This document shows, piece after piece, positions 1 through 10,616 of a stretch of DNA of 64,000 nt; within the stretch, counting starts at the first letter, position 1; the number at the start of each line of letters is the position of its first letter. Under the pieces are notes generated by a model, which ran no database searches, was not told the origin of the DNA, and saw only the letters and a list, made by a program, of their open reading frames with translations. Source of the DNA: Erythroxylum novogranatense (Eukaryota; Streptophyta; Magnoliopsida; Malpighiales; Erythroxylaceae); contig CM057230.1 in assembly GCA_029891385.1 (NCBI GenBank), positions 14,211,372 to 14,275,371 of the forward strand, given 5' to 3'. A program made the position numbers and the translations under genes.

Positions 1-1025
1 TTCATCATATCCAGATACTCTTCTCCCTTTAGATTCTTCACGTACTCACCATCTACACTGTTGATGGTTTCCCTCATCTGACGTGTAATACCGTAGCACC
101 ACCCATCATTAGCTTTCAAGTCAGCTGTTGCTACCACAGGCTCGACTATAATGTTCCCAAAGTGCTGTTTCGACATAGGAGGGTCCATCCTCGGACGCAG
201 GTTTATTGGCTGATGCACCAAATAAGTTCTATCTGATGAGTTTACCGATTGATTAGTTGCAGCCATGATCCTGCTGGTAATGAAGGCTGTCAACGCCTCG
301 ATCTTTGATGGCCGTATTGTTTTCCCGGCAGTGTCACTGTTCTCACCATATCGATCCCTCAGAGCTGCTATGCTATTTGCATTACACATAAACCACTTCG
401 AACTAACATTCTCCTTCACAACCTCAGAATTATGATCAAAATCCTCCATGTTAATCGGTGGAAATCTAACCGCCAAATCAAAACAAGGACTTACATGGAT
501 TTTCCCACAAGCAATTTCTCCCCAGCTGTTGAGGAAATTAATTGATGACAACGCATCTCCAATCTTGTGTTGAAAGAGAAGTCCAATCACAGTGCCACCA
601 CAATCAAAGTGCGTGACCTGAACAACAGCAACTAGATCATTGACTTGACTGCTTTCAAATGGAAGCAACTTATTGAGATCATCGAGATTTCGATGCTGGA
701 TAACATCAAATATGGTGCCTCTAGCCTTTGCTTCGAGAAACAGGACGCCCTCGTCATTGCATTCTACGAAGTTGTAGTTATCTCTGAAACGTCCTGCCAG
801 AGGGTAGAATTTGGACAATGTCTGGGACAATGATTTCTTAACACGTTCAGATCTTCCTTTGTTGGTAACGTTTGAAGTTGGTCCAGGATAGAACAAGAGC
901 CAAGGTACGAAAGTAGGGGCCATAACTTGATCTAAAGAGGAAAGCTGGTAGCGACGTAGATGGTTTGGCGTAGGGCAAGATGGCTTCACGATACTCTGAG
1001 AGACCAATACCACTGAAGTTGTCAT
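1..1025 (-). CDS. BAHD-family acyltransferase (vinorine synthase-like), C-terminus off window
   Basis: BAHD enzymes move an acyl group from acyl-CoA to an alcohol or amine of a specialised metabolite, in the cytosol. The frame opens at ATG 1025 (MTTSVVLVSQSIVKPSCPTP), the usual BAHD N-terminus, and stays open for about 341 codons to the window edge. The catalytic HXXXD motif is HKIGD at residues 153-157 (bases 569-555), where the family normally has it, preceded by THFDCGG. Other family-like stretches are LSKFYPLAGR near residue 95 and the INLRPRMDPP segment near residue 285. The second signature, DFGWG, would lie beyond the left edge, so roughly 80-90 residues are missing. No stop or frameshift is visible and no intron is needed. 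The closest look is to the vinorine synthase/stemmadenine acetyltransferase type, but the substrate cannot be inferred. A TATAAAA at 1043-1037 is too close to the ATG to be a convincing core promoter. Confidence 0.9.
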   Translation of the reverse strand, partial: MTTSVVLVSQSIVKPSCPTPNHLRRYQLSSLDQVMAPTFVPWLLFYPGPTSNVTNKGRSERVKKSLSQTLSKFYPLAGRFRDNYNFVECNDEGVLFLEAKARGTIFDVIQHRNLDDLNKLLPFESSQVNDLVAVVQVTHFDCGGTVIGLLFQHKIGDALSSINFLNSWGEIACGKIHVSPCFDLAVRFPPINMEDFDHNSEVVKENVSSKWFMCNANSIAALRDRYGENSDTAGKTIRPSKIEALTAFITSRIMAATNQSVNSSDRTYLVHQPINLRPRMDPPMSKQHFGNIIVEPVVATADLKANDGWCYGITRQMRETINSVDGEYVKNLKGEEYLDMM

Positions 1026-1591
1026 TCTTTAAAAATGTTTTATACTCGATAGTATATCATTAAAGGTGCAAGGAAGGAACTGAGCTCGAGGATATGGGGA
1101 GCACTTGAGTGATTAGTTTTCAGGGTGTCAAAGACTGAAGCTCGGAGCTCCGATCCATTGTCGAGCGCCTTGTATATCAGTTCTAAATGATACATAAGAC
1201 CAGCTGGTAACCATGCTCATGAATATTAATTTTATTTAGCACTACCGTAGCCTGCCATCCATGATCTTGCGTGCCCTACTTGCATATTATCTATAATATA
1301 CATCATAAAGTAACTTACCATTAATTAACCTTTTAGAAAATTTTTATCAACTTTAAGATATACATTATCAAGATTTGCTAGTCTGTCCAGCACACACATT
1401 TGATTTATGCATAATTTAATTCATTTGTCTTTGACTTATAGGTCTTGTTTAAGGAGATAAGAATGAGAATGTAATTTTTATTTTTGTTTAATTAATGAAA
1501 ATATATAAAATAAGGAATAATAAAATAAAAAAATCTAGATAACTTGAGAAGAACGACCTATTGATTTAACCGATTTTGTCTTTTAGTAATA
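1026..1591. other. AT-rich spacer between the BAHD gene and the Tat element
   Basis: This presumably holds the 5' flank of the minus-strand BAHD gene. I see no coding frame, RNA gene or clear promoter. It becomes strongly AT-rich after about 1240 and ends in the GAACG target duplication at 1592-1596 of the adjacent retrotransposon. Confidence 0.5.
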
Positions 1592-1596
1592 GAACG

Positions 1597-2010
1597 TGGT
1601 CGGGTCGGTTATATTTGGGTCCGAGCCCAATTACAACAACTTACAGGCCGATCAGTCAGTCCTACACCTATTGATTAATCTAGGCTTGATCCACACATCC
1701 GAGGCCCATTAGCAGAAGGCAATCTCCCATGCAAACACGTAAAAACCTAAACCTAGCTGCATAATCGTATAAAAGGTATTATTCTCTCATAATCGAGGTA
1801 CGAAATCATAACCTAGTTTTGTTTTTCTCTGCATCGATTCCCACCTTCACCAGAAAACTTATTTGAGCGTCGGAGGGGCTAATCGGGACATCACCCCCGA
1901 CGAGCCTTCCTTGTTTTGCAGGTATATTTACGTCGAAGAACAACGCAGAAGGTTGCCAACTCATGGATCCAAACGGCAACGCACCGTTCAGCCTAAATCC
2001 GGCAGAACCA
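1597..2010 (+). repeat. 5' LTR of the Tat-like element
   Basis: Its partner is at 11295-11708, also 414 bp. It begins TG and ends CA, with GAACG immediately before it. It contains TATAAAAGG at 1768-1776, the likely core promoter. Confidence 0.93.
1768..1776 (+). promoter_or_regulatory. TATA box of the Tat-like LTR
   Basis: TATAAAAGG is preserved in both LTRs (also at 11466-11474). It would place the transcript start near 1800, leaving an R-U5 of about 200 bases before the primer-binding site, a normal spacing. Confidence 0.65.
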
Positions 2011-2012
2011 AT

Positions 2013-2029
2013 TGGCGCCCACCGTGGGG
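2013..2029 (+). other. Primer-binding site of the Tat-like element
   Basis: TGGCGCCCACCGTGGGG starts two bases after the 5' LTR terminal CA, the standard place for tRNA-primed minus-strand synthesis. TGGCGCC-type sites are typical of plant gypsy elements; I do not assign the tRNA. Confidence 0.8.
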
Positions 2030-2039
2030 CCCGACTTCC

Positions 2040-3670
2040 GGGAACCACGTCCAGAACCACACAAATTAGCCAAAGGCGGCGACGATTTCGATGAAGTCAT
2101 TGTCATGCCCTCGGCGATCTGCGTCTAGGTTTGCAAATGCCGCAATTACGCCGTCCGACCGCGATGCCTCTCGCAGACGAATCCTCGATCCTAACGATCA
2201 ACAAAGAACCTCACACATTGGAACAGAAGAGCAGAGCGTGGTCGTGGAGGATAACGTCGCACCAAGACACACACGAATCTTCAACACCGATCAGCATGTA
2301 ACTTATTCCGGCCAGCACTCCGTCCCGACGTAAAGCAGATCGAGGAAGTACCGATATGTTGATTCGCCATATCCTCGCATCCCACCGCCAGAATAACAGA
2401 CGCTCTGCGATAAACCAAAGATGATGACCGATCGCCACCGGACACAAAACCTAGAAAAATCGTGGACGATCGGATTAACGCGCTATGAGCTTCCGTCTGC
2501 ACCACCCGACGGCGCAGAAGATGCCTCTCCCTTTACTCCGGAGATCTTGATAGCCTCCCAAAGACCGCAGACAAAATACCGATTTCGAGAAATACCCGGG
2601 AAGACCGACCCTCGACTACTCTGCAGACTTCCAATCCACGATGAACCTACATTGTGTCCCTGGACGCTATCCGGTGTAAGGCTTTCAGACGACCTTCTAA
2701 GAGGGAGCTCGACGATGGTTCAACAAACCGCCTCGAGTCAGATCACTTGTTTCAAGATTTCAAGGAGTTATTCTCGAATCATTCACACGAGTAAGCGACC
2801 GCAGAAGACGACTTTGAGGTGATGCAACTCACCCAAGGAGGAATGAGAGTTTCATGGAGTTCATCACCCGGTTTAACAATGAAGCGGTCGAGGTTCTCGA
2901 CTCACTTGCTCGTCCACGCCGGGCCGCACCATGAATAATACGAGGACGAGGAGTTCAAGAAATCATTAGCCCTCGATCAGCCCGATCCGTCCAGAAATAA
3001 GAAACAGTATGACAGTACATTCAACGAAGAAGTGCTGAAAATACGAGGCGTCGGACGGATGATCGCCGCCAAATGATAGGCGGAAATTCACACAAGAGGC
3101 AAAAACCAATGGCTCGAGAAGGCTGGTGATCGACAGGGATATCGGCAGGAGTTCACTCCACTAAACAAGACATATGCAGAAGTACTGGCGGCTGTAAGAG
3201 CGGATGGGAAAACTATCCGAGAGCCTGAAAAAATGAAGACCCCTTATAAGGATAGGAACCCCAACTTATATTGTCGTTTCCACAGAAAGGTCGGTCACGA
3301 TACGAAAAATTGCTGGCGGTTGAAAAAAGAGATCGAACTCCTCATTCAGAAGGGAAGGTTAGGCCGGTTTGTGAAACACGAACAGAATGCCGATCGCAGT
3401 AAGTCGGACAGACAATAGACGATCATACCGAATCGAAATGACAGAAATGAAGGGCGTCAGAACACAAATACAGACAATCGACAAGAAGAGAGAGGTCGGT
3501 CAAGGGAAAGGAATGACAAAAATACTGGGCAACATGAAGACCGACCGGCTGGGGTCATCAATACGATATTTGGCGGAAATGCAGCCGGGGGATCCACCAC
3601 TAAAGGAAGAAAAAGATATGCCAAACAGGTCGACAAAGACTCATACACCAAAAAGCCGAAGGAGAGCGAC
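2040..3670 (+). pseudogene. gag: gag of the Tat-like element, frameshifted
   Basis: This encoded the capsid/nucleocapsid polyprotein. The best preserved part is the nucleocapsid end at 3233-3418, with YCRFHRKVGHDTKNCW followed by a KKEIELLIQKGRLGRFV-like tail, the zinc-knuckle pattern (C, H, H, C) of plant Tat-type gag. Upstream, fragments lie in several frames (for example 2421-2822), showing multiple small indels; the capsid core around 2820-3230 has stops in every frame. The stretch after the knuckle to 3666 is charged and low in complexity. A functional particle protein cannot be made from this copy. Confidence 0.75.
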
Positions 3671-3673
3671 GGG

Positions 3674-4190
3674 GTGATATCATTTGATGAGTCCGACCTC
3701 AATGGAGTAAGTTGCCCTCATGACGATGTCCTCGTAGTAAATCTGAACGTGGATGGATACGAGGTGAAACGGGTAATGATTGACACGGGCAGCTCGGTCG
3801 ATTTGCTGTACTATGAGGCCTTCAAGCAAATGAAGGTACCCGAGGAGCGACTATTACCTACAGACGGCCCCATTAAAGGAGTAACCGGGGCGTCAGCCTA
3901 TCCGTTCGCTCAGGTGTATTTGAAGGTGAAGTTTGGGTAGAAACCATGTCAGATAGAAAGAGACGTTGAGTTCCTGATCGTCAAGTTCCAAGGGGCATAT
4001 AATGCAATAATCGGGCGAGCTACTCAAAATGCCCTCAGGTCGGTCGTCTCCACTTACTACCAAGTTATGAAGTTCCCGACACCCCACGGGGTAGGCACTG
4101 TCAGGGGTCAACAGAGAATCGCCAGGGAATGTTATTTAGCGGAGACTAAAACATTAGACGGGCGGAAGGTCGACGAAGTTCTCTTGATGT
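3674..4190 (+). pseudogene. pol: Aspartic protease of the Tat-like element, interrupted
   Basis: The retroviral-type aspartic protease that matures Gag-Pol is recognisable from MIDTGSSVDLLYYEAF at about 3779-3826, which contains the catalytic DTGSS. The frame from 3674 is open for 88 codons and then meets TAG at 3938-3940. The same frame clearly continues afterwards with family-like sequence (a GAYNAIIGRA segment near 3985-4015). One nonsense change therefore inactivates an otherwise preserved domain. A linker leading to reverse transcriptase follows. Confidence 0.8.
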
Positions 4191-4209
4191 AAGAACTGAC
4201 GAAGAGACG

Positions 4210-5610
4210 GAGAGATTGAGCCCAGTGGAAGAAACACAGCGGGTCGTACTAGATGAAGCCGATCCTTCTAAGTTCACAAACCTAGGTTCCGAGCTGCAGA
4301 GGGACCTGGTTAAAGGAATCATAGACTGTTTGGTGGAAAACAAGTCGGCCATTGGGTACCGAGCGACATGCCCAATTTCTCGATCATCGATCGCACTCCC
4401 TCAGATTCGCATGACCGCAGTCGATTAGACAAAAGAAGCGATGGCACAGTAAGGAGCGACAGGAAGTGATCGAGAAGGAAGTAGCGAAGTTGCTGGAGGC
4501 CGGTTTCATCCGAGAGGTCAAATATCCAGAATGGCTTGCCAATGTCGTTTTGGTGAAAAAGAAGAACGAGAAGTGGAGAATGTGCATAGATTTCACCGAC
4601 TTGAACAAAGCATGTCCAAAAGACAGCTTCCCTTTGCCTAAGATCGACCAGCTAGTAGACTCCACATCGGGCCATGAGCTACTCAGCTTTCTAGACGCTT
4701 TCTGCTATCATCGATCCAAATGAGCACGGAGGACTAAGAAAAAACCGCCTTCATAACCGGCCAAGGCACATATTGCTACCAAGTGATGCCTTTCGGTCTG
4801 AAAAAACGCCGGGGCGACCTGTCAACGACTAGTCACAGAAGTCTTTAAAAAGCAGATTGGCCGAACTGTGGAAGCTTATGTAGACGATATGGTGGTCAAA
4901 AGTAAGACGTCCGCGGAGCATGTATAAGATCTCCAGGAAGTCTTCCAGACTTTGAATAAATTCCAAATGAAGCTAAACCCAGAAAAATGCGTGTTCGGGG
5001 TGGCATCCGAAAAATTCCTGGGGTTTATGATCACTCAGCGGGGAATCGAAGCTAATCCAGAGAAGATTGAGGCCATCATACAGATGCCTTCGCCGCAATG
5101 CCTGAAAGATGTTCAGATACTAACCGGGCGGGTAGTTTCTCTGAGCAGGTTCATCTCCCGGCTAGGAGACAAGTGCCTCCCGTTTTTCAAAGTCCTGAGG
5201 AAAGTTTAACGTGACCCAGCCCAATGGTCGGATGAGTGCGAAAGCTTCCAACACTTAAAGCAATACTTGTCCAGCCCGCCTATTCTCGCAAAGCCCGTAG
5301 AAGGAAGAATCGATCTTATACTTGGCGGTTACGGAGGGGTCGATCAGCGCAGATTTATCCGACGGAAGGAAGCGAGCAACATCCCGCCTACTATGTCAAG
5401 AAGTGTTGACCGGGCGTAAACGCGATATACGCCCATAGAGAAGCTCGCCTCTCCTTGATAATGGCAGCCGAAAGTCGAGGCCTTATTTCCAAAGTCATAC
5501 TATTGAGGTATGGACCCACCAACCGCCGATAAAGGCCTTCAAAAGTTCAAACTTGGTCTACCGATAAAGTGGGCGTAGAGCTGGAGAGTTCGATATACAA
5601 TACAAGCCCG
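4210..5610 (+). pseudogene. pol: Reverse transcriptase/RNase H of the Tat-like element, several breaks
   Basis: Reverse transcriptase fingers are at 4466-4710 (EWLANVVLVKKKNEKWRMCI, then DLNKACPKDSFPLP). The catalytic Y-V-D-D is intact at 4877-4888, and the thumb/connection is at 4952-5209 (PEKCVFGVASEKFLGFM). Breaks include a frame change near 4720, a TAA near 4925 and a TAA near 5207. The first, classic RNase H that should follow is reduced to frameshifted traces between 5210 and 5610. Confidence 0.8.
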
Positions 5611-5613
5611 CAC

Positions 5614-6204
5614 GACCATTAAAGCGCGGTGTTGGCGGACTTCATCGCAGATGAGCCAACCGAAGCCAAGGACGGCAGCAGCCTCGCCTCGAGCTTGTTT
5701 GTTGATGGATCATCCAATGCCGAGGGATGCGGAGCGGAGAAAAGTCTGGTCAGCCCGCATTTGGAAGAAAAGATTGAGTACGCCCTTCGGCTAGAATTCA
5801 AAGCCTCCAATAACGAGGCAGAATATGAGGCTCTGATAGCCGACCTCCAACTCGCCAAGGGGAACAACATGATCAAGTATCTGGAGCTAGTAAAACAGGA
5901 GTTGAGCAATTTCGAGCAGTACTCAATCAGCAGAATAAAACGAGCTCAAAACGCTAAAGTGGATGCGCTCTCGAAAATGGCTTCCGATCGTGATGCCATA
6001 AATAACGTTCTGGTCGAACGACTTGATCGGCCTAGCATTCAGAAAATCGAGGAAGTTCTCAACGTAAATACTGGTCGGTCGAGTTGGACAGAAACAATTA
6101 CACAGTACCTTTTAGAAGGAAAACAACCAGAAGATGCATCGGAAGCCAAGAAACTAAAAATAAAGGCCGCCGAGTATACAATAGTTAACGGCAGACTCAG
6201 ATAA
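5614..6204 (+). pseudogene. pol: Second, archaeal-type RNase H of the Tat-like element, internal deletion
   Basis: A 191-codon open frame starting near 5629 reads ADFIADEPTE, then LFVDGSSNAEGCGAE and NNEAEYEALIADLQLAK, the hallmarks of the additional archaeal-type RNase H known in plant Tat elements. The domain should carry a central segment with the next catalytic aspartate (SDSQL-like), but sequence jumps from QLAKGNN straight to an MIKYLELVKQELSNF helix, so about 25-30 residues are missing. The C-terminal RAQNAKVDALSKMAS motif is present. The frame is open but the enzyme is probably inactive. Confidence 0.78.
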
Positions 6205-7275
6205 GAGGTCCCACGACCGTCACGCGCTCGATGCTCGAATGAGGAAGAAGCCGAGCAGGCAATGGCTGAAGTCCACGAAGGGATGTGCGGAAATCACATA
6301 GGGGCAGAATGTTGGCTCACCGATTGATCAGACAGGGGTACTACTAGCCGAAAATGAGAAAAGATTGTCAAGAAAAGGTCGACCGATGTGAGGCCTACCA
6401 GAGAAACAGCAGCCTGTCCCACCAGCCGACCGAGCGAATGCAAATCGTGAGCCATCCTATCCCTTTCGCTCAGTGGGGAATGGATATACTGGGGCCTTTC
6501 CCTCTTGGTCCCGGGCCAAAGAAATTCCGATAGTGGCAGTGGAGTATTTCACCAAGTGGGTAGAAGCGGAGTCTGTCGCTACAATCACCGAGAGGAAGGT
6601 GAAAAGTTTCATTAAGAAAAATATACTATGCCGCTTCGGGATGCCAATGGTGTTGGTCACAGATAATGGTCGACAGTTCGACAACTGCAAGTTTAGAGAT
6701 TTCTGCGACCGACTAAAGATCAAGCTACGGTTGACTTTGGTAGCCCATCCCCAAAGCAACGGTCTCGCGGAGAACACCAACAAAAAGATAATGAGCGCCC
6801 TCAAGAAGCGCCTGGACGGCCGAAAGACCTGGGTGGAAGAAATAGACGAAGTATTGTGGGCATATAGAACCACACCGAACGGAGCCATTGTGGGAGACCC
6901 TGCTCAGATGACCTTGAGGCGTAAGCCACGGTTCTAGTAGAAGCGGCATTGCACAATCAGAGGGTGTCGAGCTATGAAGAAGAGCGGAATGATGAAGCCC
7001 GCAGAGCAGAGCTCGTTCTCCTTAGCGAGGATAGAGAAAGGGCAACCGCTCGCTCAGAAGCCATCAGGCAAAAGGCGACCAAGTTCTATAACAGAAGGGT
7101 CAAGCCGAGCGATGTAAAGGTAGGTGGGTACGTCCTACGAAAAGCCGAGGCGGCTGGAAAGCATCCAGGAAAGCTCGGGCAGACGTGGGAAGGACCCTAT
7201 CGAGTGATTAAGCAAGTTGGGCATGGTTCTTACATCCTCAGCGATGAGAAAGGGAAGATTCTACCGAGGCCTTGA
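6205..7275 (+). pseudogene. pol: Integrase of the Tat-like element, frameshifted
   Basis: The core is at 6525-6935 (VAVEYFTKWVEAE, LVTDNGRQFDN, WAYRTTPNGA), with the catalytic acidic residues of the D,D,E core partly visible. The zinc-binding N-terminus at 6205-6470 is scattered across frames. A stop near 6935 separates the core from the C-terminal part at 6949-7275, which contains YNRRVKPSDVKVGGYVLRK and TWEGPYRVIKQVGHGSYIL, the usual gypsy integrase end. The frame finishes at 7273-7275. Confidence 0.8.
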
Positions 7276-7374
7276 AACTCACAGAATTTGAAGGCTTTCT
7301 ACCAATAGATAAGTTTTACTTTAGTTAATCTTCCCTTATTACCATTTTTGTATGCAACGCGTGGGAACCTTTTT

Positions 7375-7430
7375 CCTGTCCCTGCCAGACAGGTTTTTTA
7401 ACGGCCCATGCCTTTGTTATCATCAATAAA
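7375..7430 (+). terminator. Hairpin with T-run and AATAAA after the Tat-like pol frame
   Basis: CCTGTC (7375-7380) and GACAGG (7388-7393) form a perfect 6-bp stem with a 7-base loop, followed by a run of T (7394-7399). AATAAA lies at 7425-7430. The site sits about 100 bases past the integrase stop and just before the tandem array, so it could be an internal 3'-end signal. Functional use is inference. Confidence 0.35.
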
Positions 7431-7502
7431 GCAATTTTCAGATTTCTCGGCAATGTAAAGCTCCATTACGCGTGACAAAGAATAAAAATTCAATCAACCA
7501 TC

Positions 7503-8108
7503 GCCATTGCCCGGCATTCTCCATAGATCGACTACGGTCGGTCGGGTCGCCAAGACGAGATCCCTGGGTCCCTCGCCATCGCCATTGCCCGGCATTCTCC
7601 ATAGACCGACTACGATCGGTCGGGTCGCCAGGACGAGATCCCTGGGTCCCTCGCCATTGCCCGGTATTCTCCATAGACCGACTACGATCGGTCGGGTCGC
7701 TAGGACGAGATCCCTGGGTCCCTCGCTATCGCCATTGCCCAACATGCTCCATAGGCCGGCTTCGGTCGGTCGAGTCACCAGGACGAGATCCCTGGGTCCC
7801 TCGCCATCGCCATTGCCCGGCATTCTCCATAGACCGACTTCGATTGTAGGGTCGCCAGGACGAGATCCCTGGGTCCCTCGCTATCGCCATTGCCCGGCAT
7901 GCTCCATAGGCCGACTTCGGTCGGTCGGGTCGCCAGGACGAGATCCCTGGGTCCCTCGCCATCGCCATTGCCCGGCATTCTCCATAGGCCGACTTCGGTC
8001 GGTCGGGTCCCAGGACGAGATCCCTGGGTCCCTTGCCATCGCCATTGCTCGGCATTCTCCATAGACCGACTACGATCGGTCGGGTCGCCAAGACGAGATC
8101 CTTGGGAC
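7503..8108 (+). repeat. Tandem array of about 8 units, period about 78 bp, in the Tat-like 3' region
   Basis: Units start at about 7503, 7581, 7653, 7731, 7809, 7886, 7964 and 8041, giving spacings of 72-78 bp. Each unit reads roughly GCCATTGCCCGGCATTCTCC, then ATAGACCGACT, then ACGAGATCCCTGGGTCCCT. Several units contain CCGACTTCGGTCGG, a 5-bp stem closed by a TTCG loop (UUCG in RNA). All six frames are open over long stretches simply because the unit lacks stops. Tandem repeats between integrase and the 3' LTR are known in Tat-group elements and can seed satellite DNA. Confidence 0.93.
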
Positions 8109-8291
8109 CCCGAATCGAACTCTACTATATGCCGACTTTGAAATCGGCCGACTATGAGCAATTTCATCGCAACTCAACATACTTTGAAAGTAAAGAGTAT
8201 GAATATGGAAAGAGACATCAGAAAGATATGAAGCAAAGGTAAAGATTATATTGATAAAGTGGCCCTGGTCACAAGCCCGACCAGGTGAGCT

Positions 8292-10616
8292 TCAAAACTC
8301 CGTAGAGGGAGAATACCCGGGGGAGTATACAGGGGAAGCCCCGGAAGCAGGAGGGAAAGTCGAAGCGGGGACAGAAGCATCATCAGGAGGAAGCTCGTCC
8401 TCCTCGGCCGAGCTAAGGTCCAGCTCTTCATTCGGGACCGGGCCCCGCTCCTCCAGAGCTCTCTCCGTCACTTCCTCTAGAGAAAGGCCAAGAGCGGTAG
8501 GAAGCAACGGCTCGGTAAAGTTTTCGAACGAAGGACCATCCGACCCCTCAGGAACGCAGGCGTTATAACAATTCTTCAGGATCATGAGGGCCAGGTCGCA
8601 GGAGTACTCCAAGCACTCGTCCTGCAAGAATCGCCTCTACCACCGCAGGATCGCCTCAATCCTTTGTTCCTTCACGGAGGCTTGCACCCTCCTCAACATG
8701 TCCTCGGTTTGGGCATGGTCTCGGAGAGCTTTCTCCTTCAGCACCCTCTCCGACTCCCACTGCCCCTGCAACACTGTATACTCCTCGGACAGCTTGCTCC
8801 TCGCTGCCATCGCCTTAACCCTCTCGACCTCCTTCTTCGTGAGCTGAGCTCGCAAGGCGCGCATCTCTTCCTCCCCCGTGTCAACTTGGGCCTTCAAAAC
8901 ACTAGCCGCCTCCTCCCGACTCTTCTTCTCCTCCTCTAAAGAAGAGTTCTGAGCTTTGAGAAGGTCTCTCTCCTCTTCTACCTTCGAAAGCTCGTCCTTC
9001 AGAGCCTGTATATGCTCTTGAAGGTCCTGAACCTCATTGTCCAGAACATCCAAACGCTGCACCGCCTTGAACGACATCATTGAGCTCCTCAGGCAAGTAC
9101 GCAAGAGTAGAGACCCCATATCCTTGTTGCTCTTCTAGCCAAGTTTCTCCCCGTCCACGGGAGGAGTAATCCTTTCTATGATATATCGGACAACGCCGAC
9201 GTCAGTAGTTGAGGAGTCCCTGGGCAGCTTGATCAGACACTCCCACAGCCCGACGTCACCCGTCTTCCCTTTTCCCTTGAGTTGGCCCGAAGGACGGGGA
9301 GATTGGTCGACCACAGAAGGACAAACAGCCACCAAAGAGCAAGGAGACCGGTCGGCCACGGGGGAACTAGGAGATCGGTCGTCCACAGGAGAAGGTCGGC
9401 CAGTTACCCGGACACCCCTCTTCCTTTTAAGAGGTCGTTCAACCTCCTCCCCCTCTTCCTCAATCACAACCATGCTCGGACCAGGAGGGACGACTACAGC
9501 AGGCGCCGCCAATGGTTCGGGGACGGTAGGAGGAACATCACGCTACCCGGGAGCAATGGGTCGAGCAACCCGCGAACTAGCCTCTCCCCTCTCCGTCTGT
9601 CCTCTAGCCTCCGAGGACCCGACAACCTTGCGCTTACCCTTGGCGGACTTAGGGGGGCCGGAAAAAGTGTTAACCTTGACCATAGCTGCACAAGTAAAGG
9701 AAACAGGTTAGAAACCGAACCAAAACCTACGAATAAAGAAGATAAATCAGTCATGAGGGGTCAACCAGGCGGGGCAGTTCCCTCTCTTAGCCCGCCAACT
9801 ATCGGCGGGGGGTCAATCAGTAGAGAGTTGGCCGAGGCCCCCCCGCCATACCCCGAGATGAGCCGAGCGAAGTTATACTGGCCAAGCTCCTTTATACGGT
9901 TAACTACCTCCCGCTCCTCCCTGGAAAGGAATAGACTCGATGAGTCATTCTATTGCTCGGCTTGGGGATACCTCCACGGCTGGGACTCGGAAGAAGCCCC
10001 CGGAGGCTTCAGAAGAAGTATTTTGTTCTCCAGCCGAAAATTTTACCAGACGTCCCGGCTGGGCGATACCGGGCATCCTTGTACATTAGGGAAGGGATGC
10101 CACCCCCAGAACTCGGACTCTGGCTCATCCTCAAGAAGTGGCGCAAGATATTAACGTAGGGCGGACAGCCGAATTGGTGGCACAACAGTACAAGTCCATT
10201 AATGAAACGCCACCCATTCGGAGGGATCTGACTCGGCCTCAATTGATAGTTAGCGCACACTTCGTCCACGATCGGCACGTACGGTAATCTCAAGCCTCCG
10301 ACCGAAAAGAAATACTAGAGACGGCAATCCACCCATCTCTGCTACTGCCGACTCCCTCATTCTCAGAAGCCAACCTAGGCTCCCAGTCCCGAGAGATACT
10401 GTTCCTAAAGACTGACCGACGCAACTCCGCCGTAGACATCTTGGATTTACCCTTGGGCAACTCCTTTACTATCAGCCCGTCTTTCCGTTCCGTTGTTGTA
10501 ATCTCTTCAACATACCTTAACCCCGACACCGCCGTCGCCTCAGCCATAACCTCCGACGACCTCCCGTCAACAGAATCACTTGGAGACACCCCACTCCGAG
10601 AACCGCTAGATGACAT
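8292..10616 (-). pseudogene. Antisense gene inside the Tat-like element, spliced-looking, acidic coiled-coil product
   Basis: Reading leftward, the frame starts at 10616 (MSSSGSRSGVSPSDS). After a small frameshift near 10290 comes a globular block LPYVPIVDEVCANYQLRPSQ and NGWRFINGLVLLCHQFG. A second shift near 10010 keeps coding-like sequence (REEREVVNRIKELGQYNFAR) to about 9755. A pyrimidine tract ending TTGTGCAG at 9686 looks like a splice acceptor. The next exon has a basic KGKRK stretch, an acidic part near 9450 and a long heptad-like helix at 8637-9119 (EVQDLQEHIQALKDEL). It ends in a Ser/Pro/acidic tail at 8292. Four in-frame stops in this exon (near 9545, 9135, 8637 and the natural end) are TAG. 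Antisense frames at this place are known in Tat-group elements; their function is unknown. Confidence 0.75.

Noticed and set aside
1037..1043. TATAAAA just upstream of the BAHD start codon
   Set aside because: It is only 12 bases from the ATG, so the transcript start would fall inside the coding region; probably chance in AT-rich DNA.
7503..8108. CRISPR-like appearance of regular repeats
   Set aside because: Units are contiguous with no unique spacers, and the setting is a plant retrotransposon.
7472..8167. Long overlapping open frames on both strands (up to 185 codons) with repeated RDPWVPRHRHCPAFSI-type peptides
   Set aside because: They are translations of the 78-bp tandem repeat, which lacks stops in several frames; the same peptides recur out of frame on both strands.
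9282..10154. 290-codon plus-strand frame
   Set aside because: It is opposite the antisense gene, rich in R/S/P, without family features; the minus strand has the coherent coding signal.
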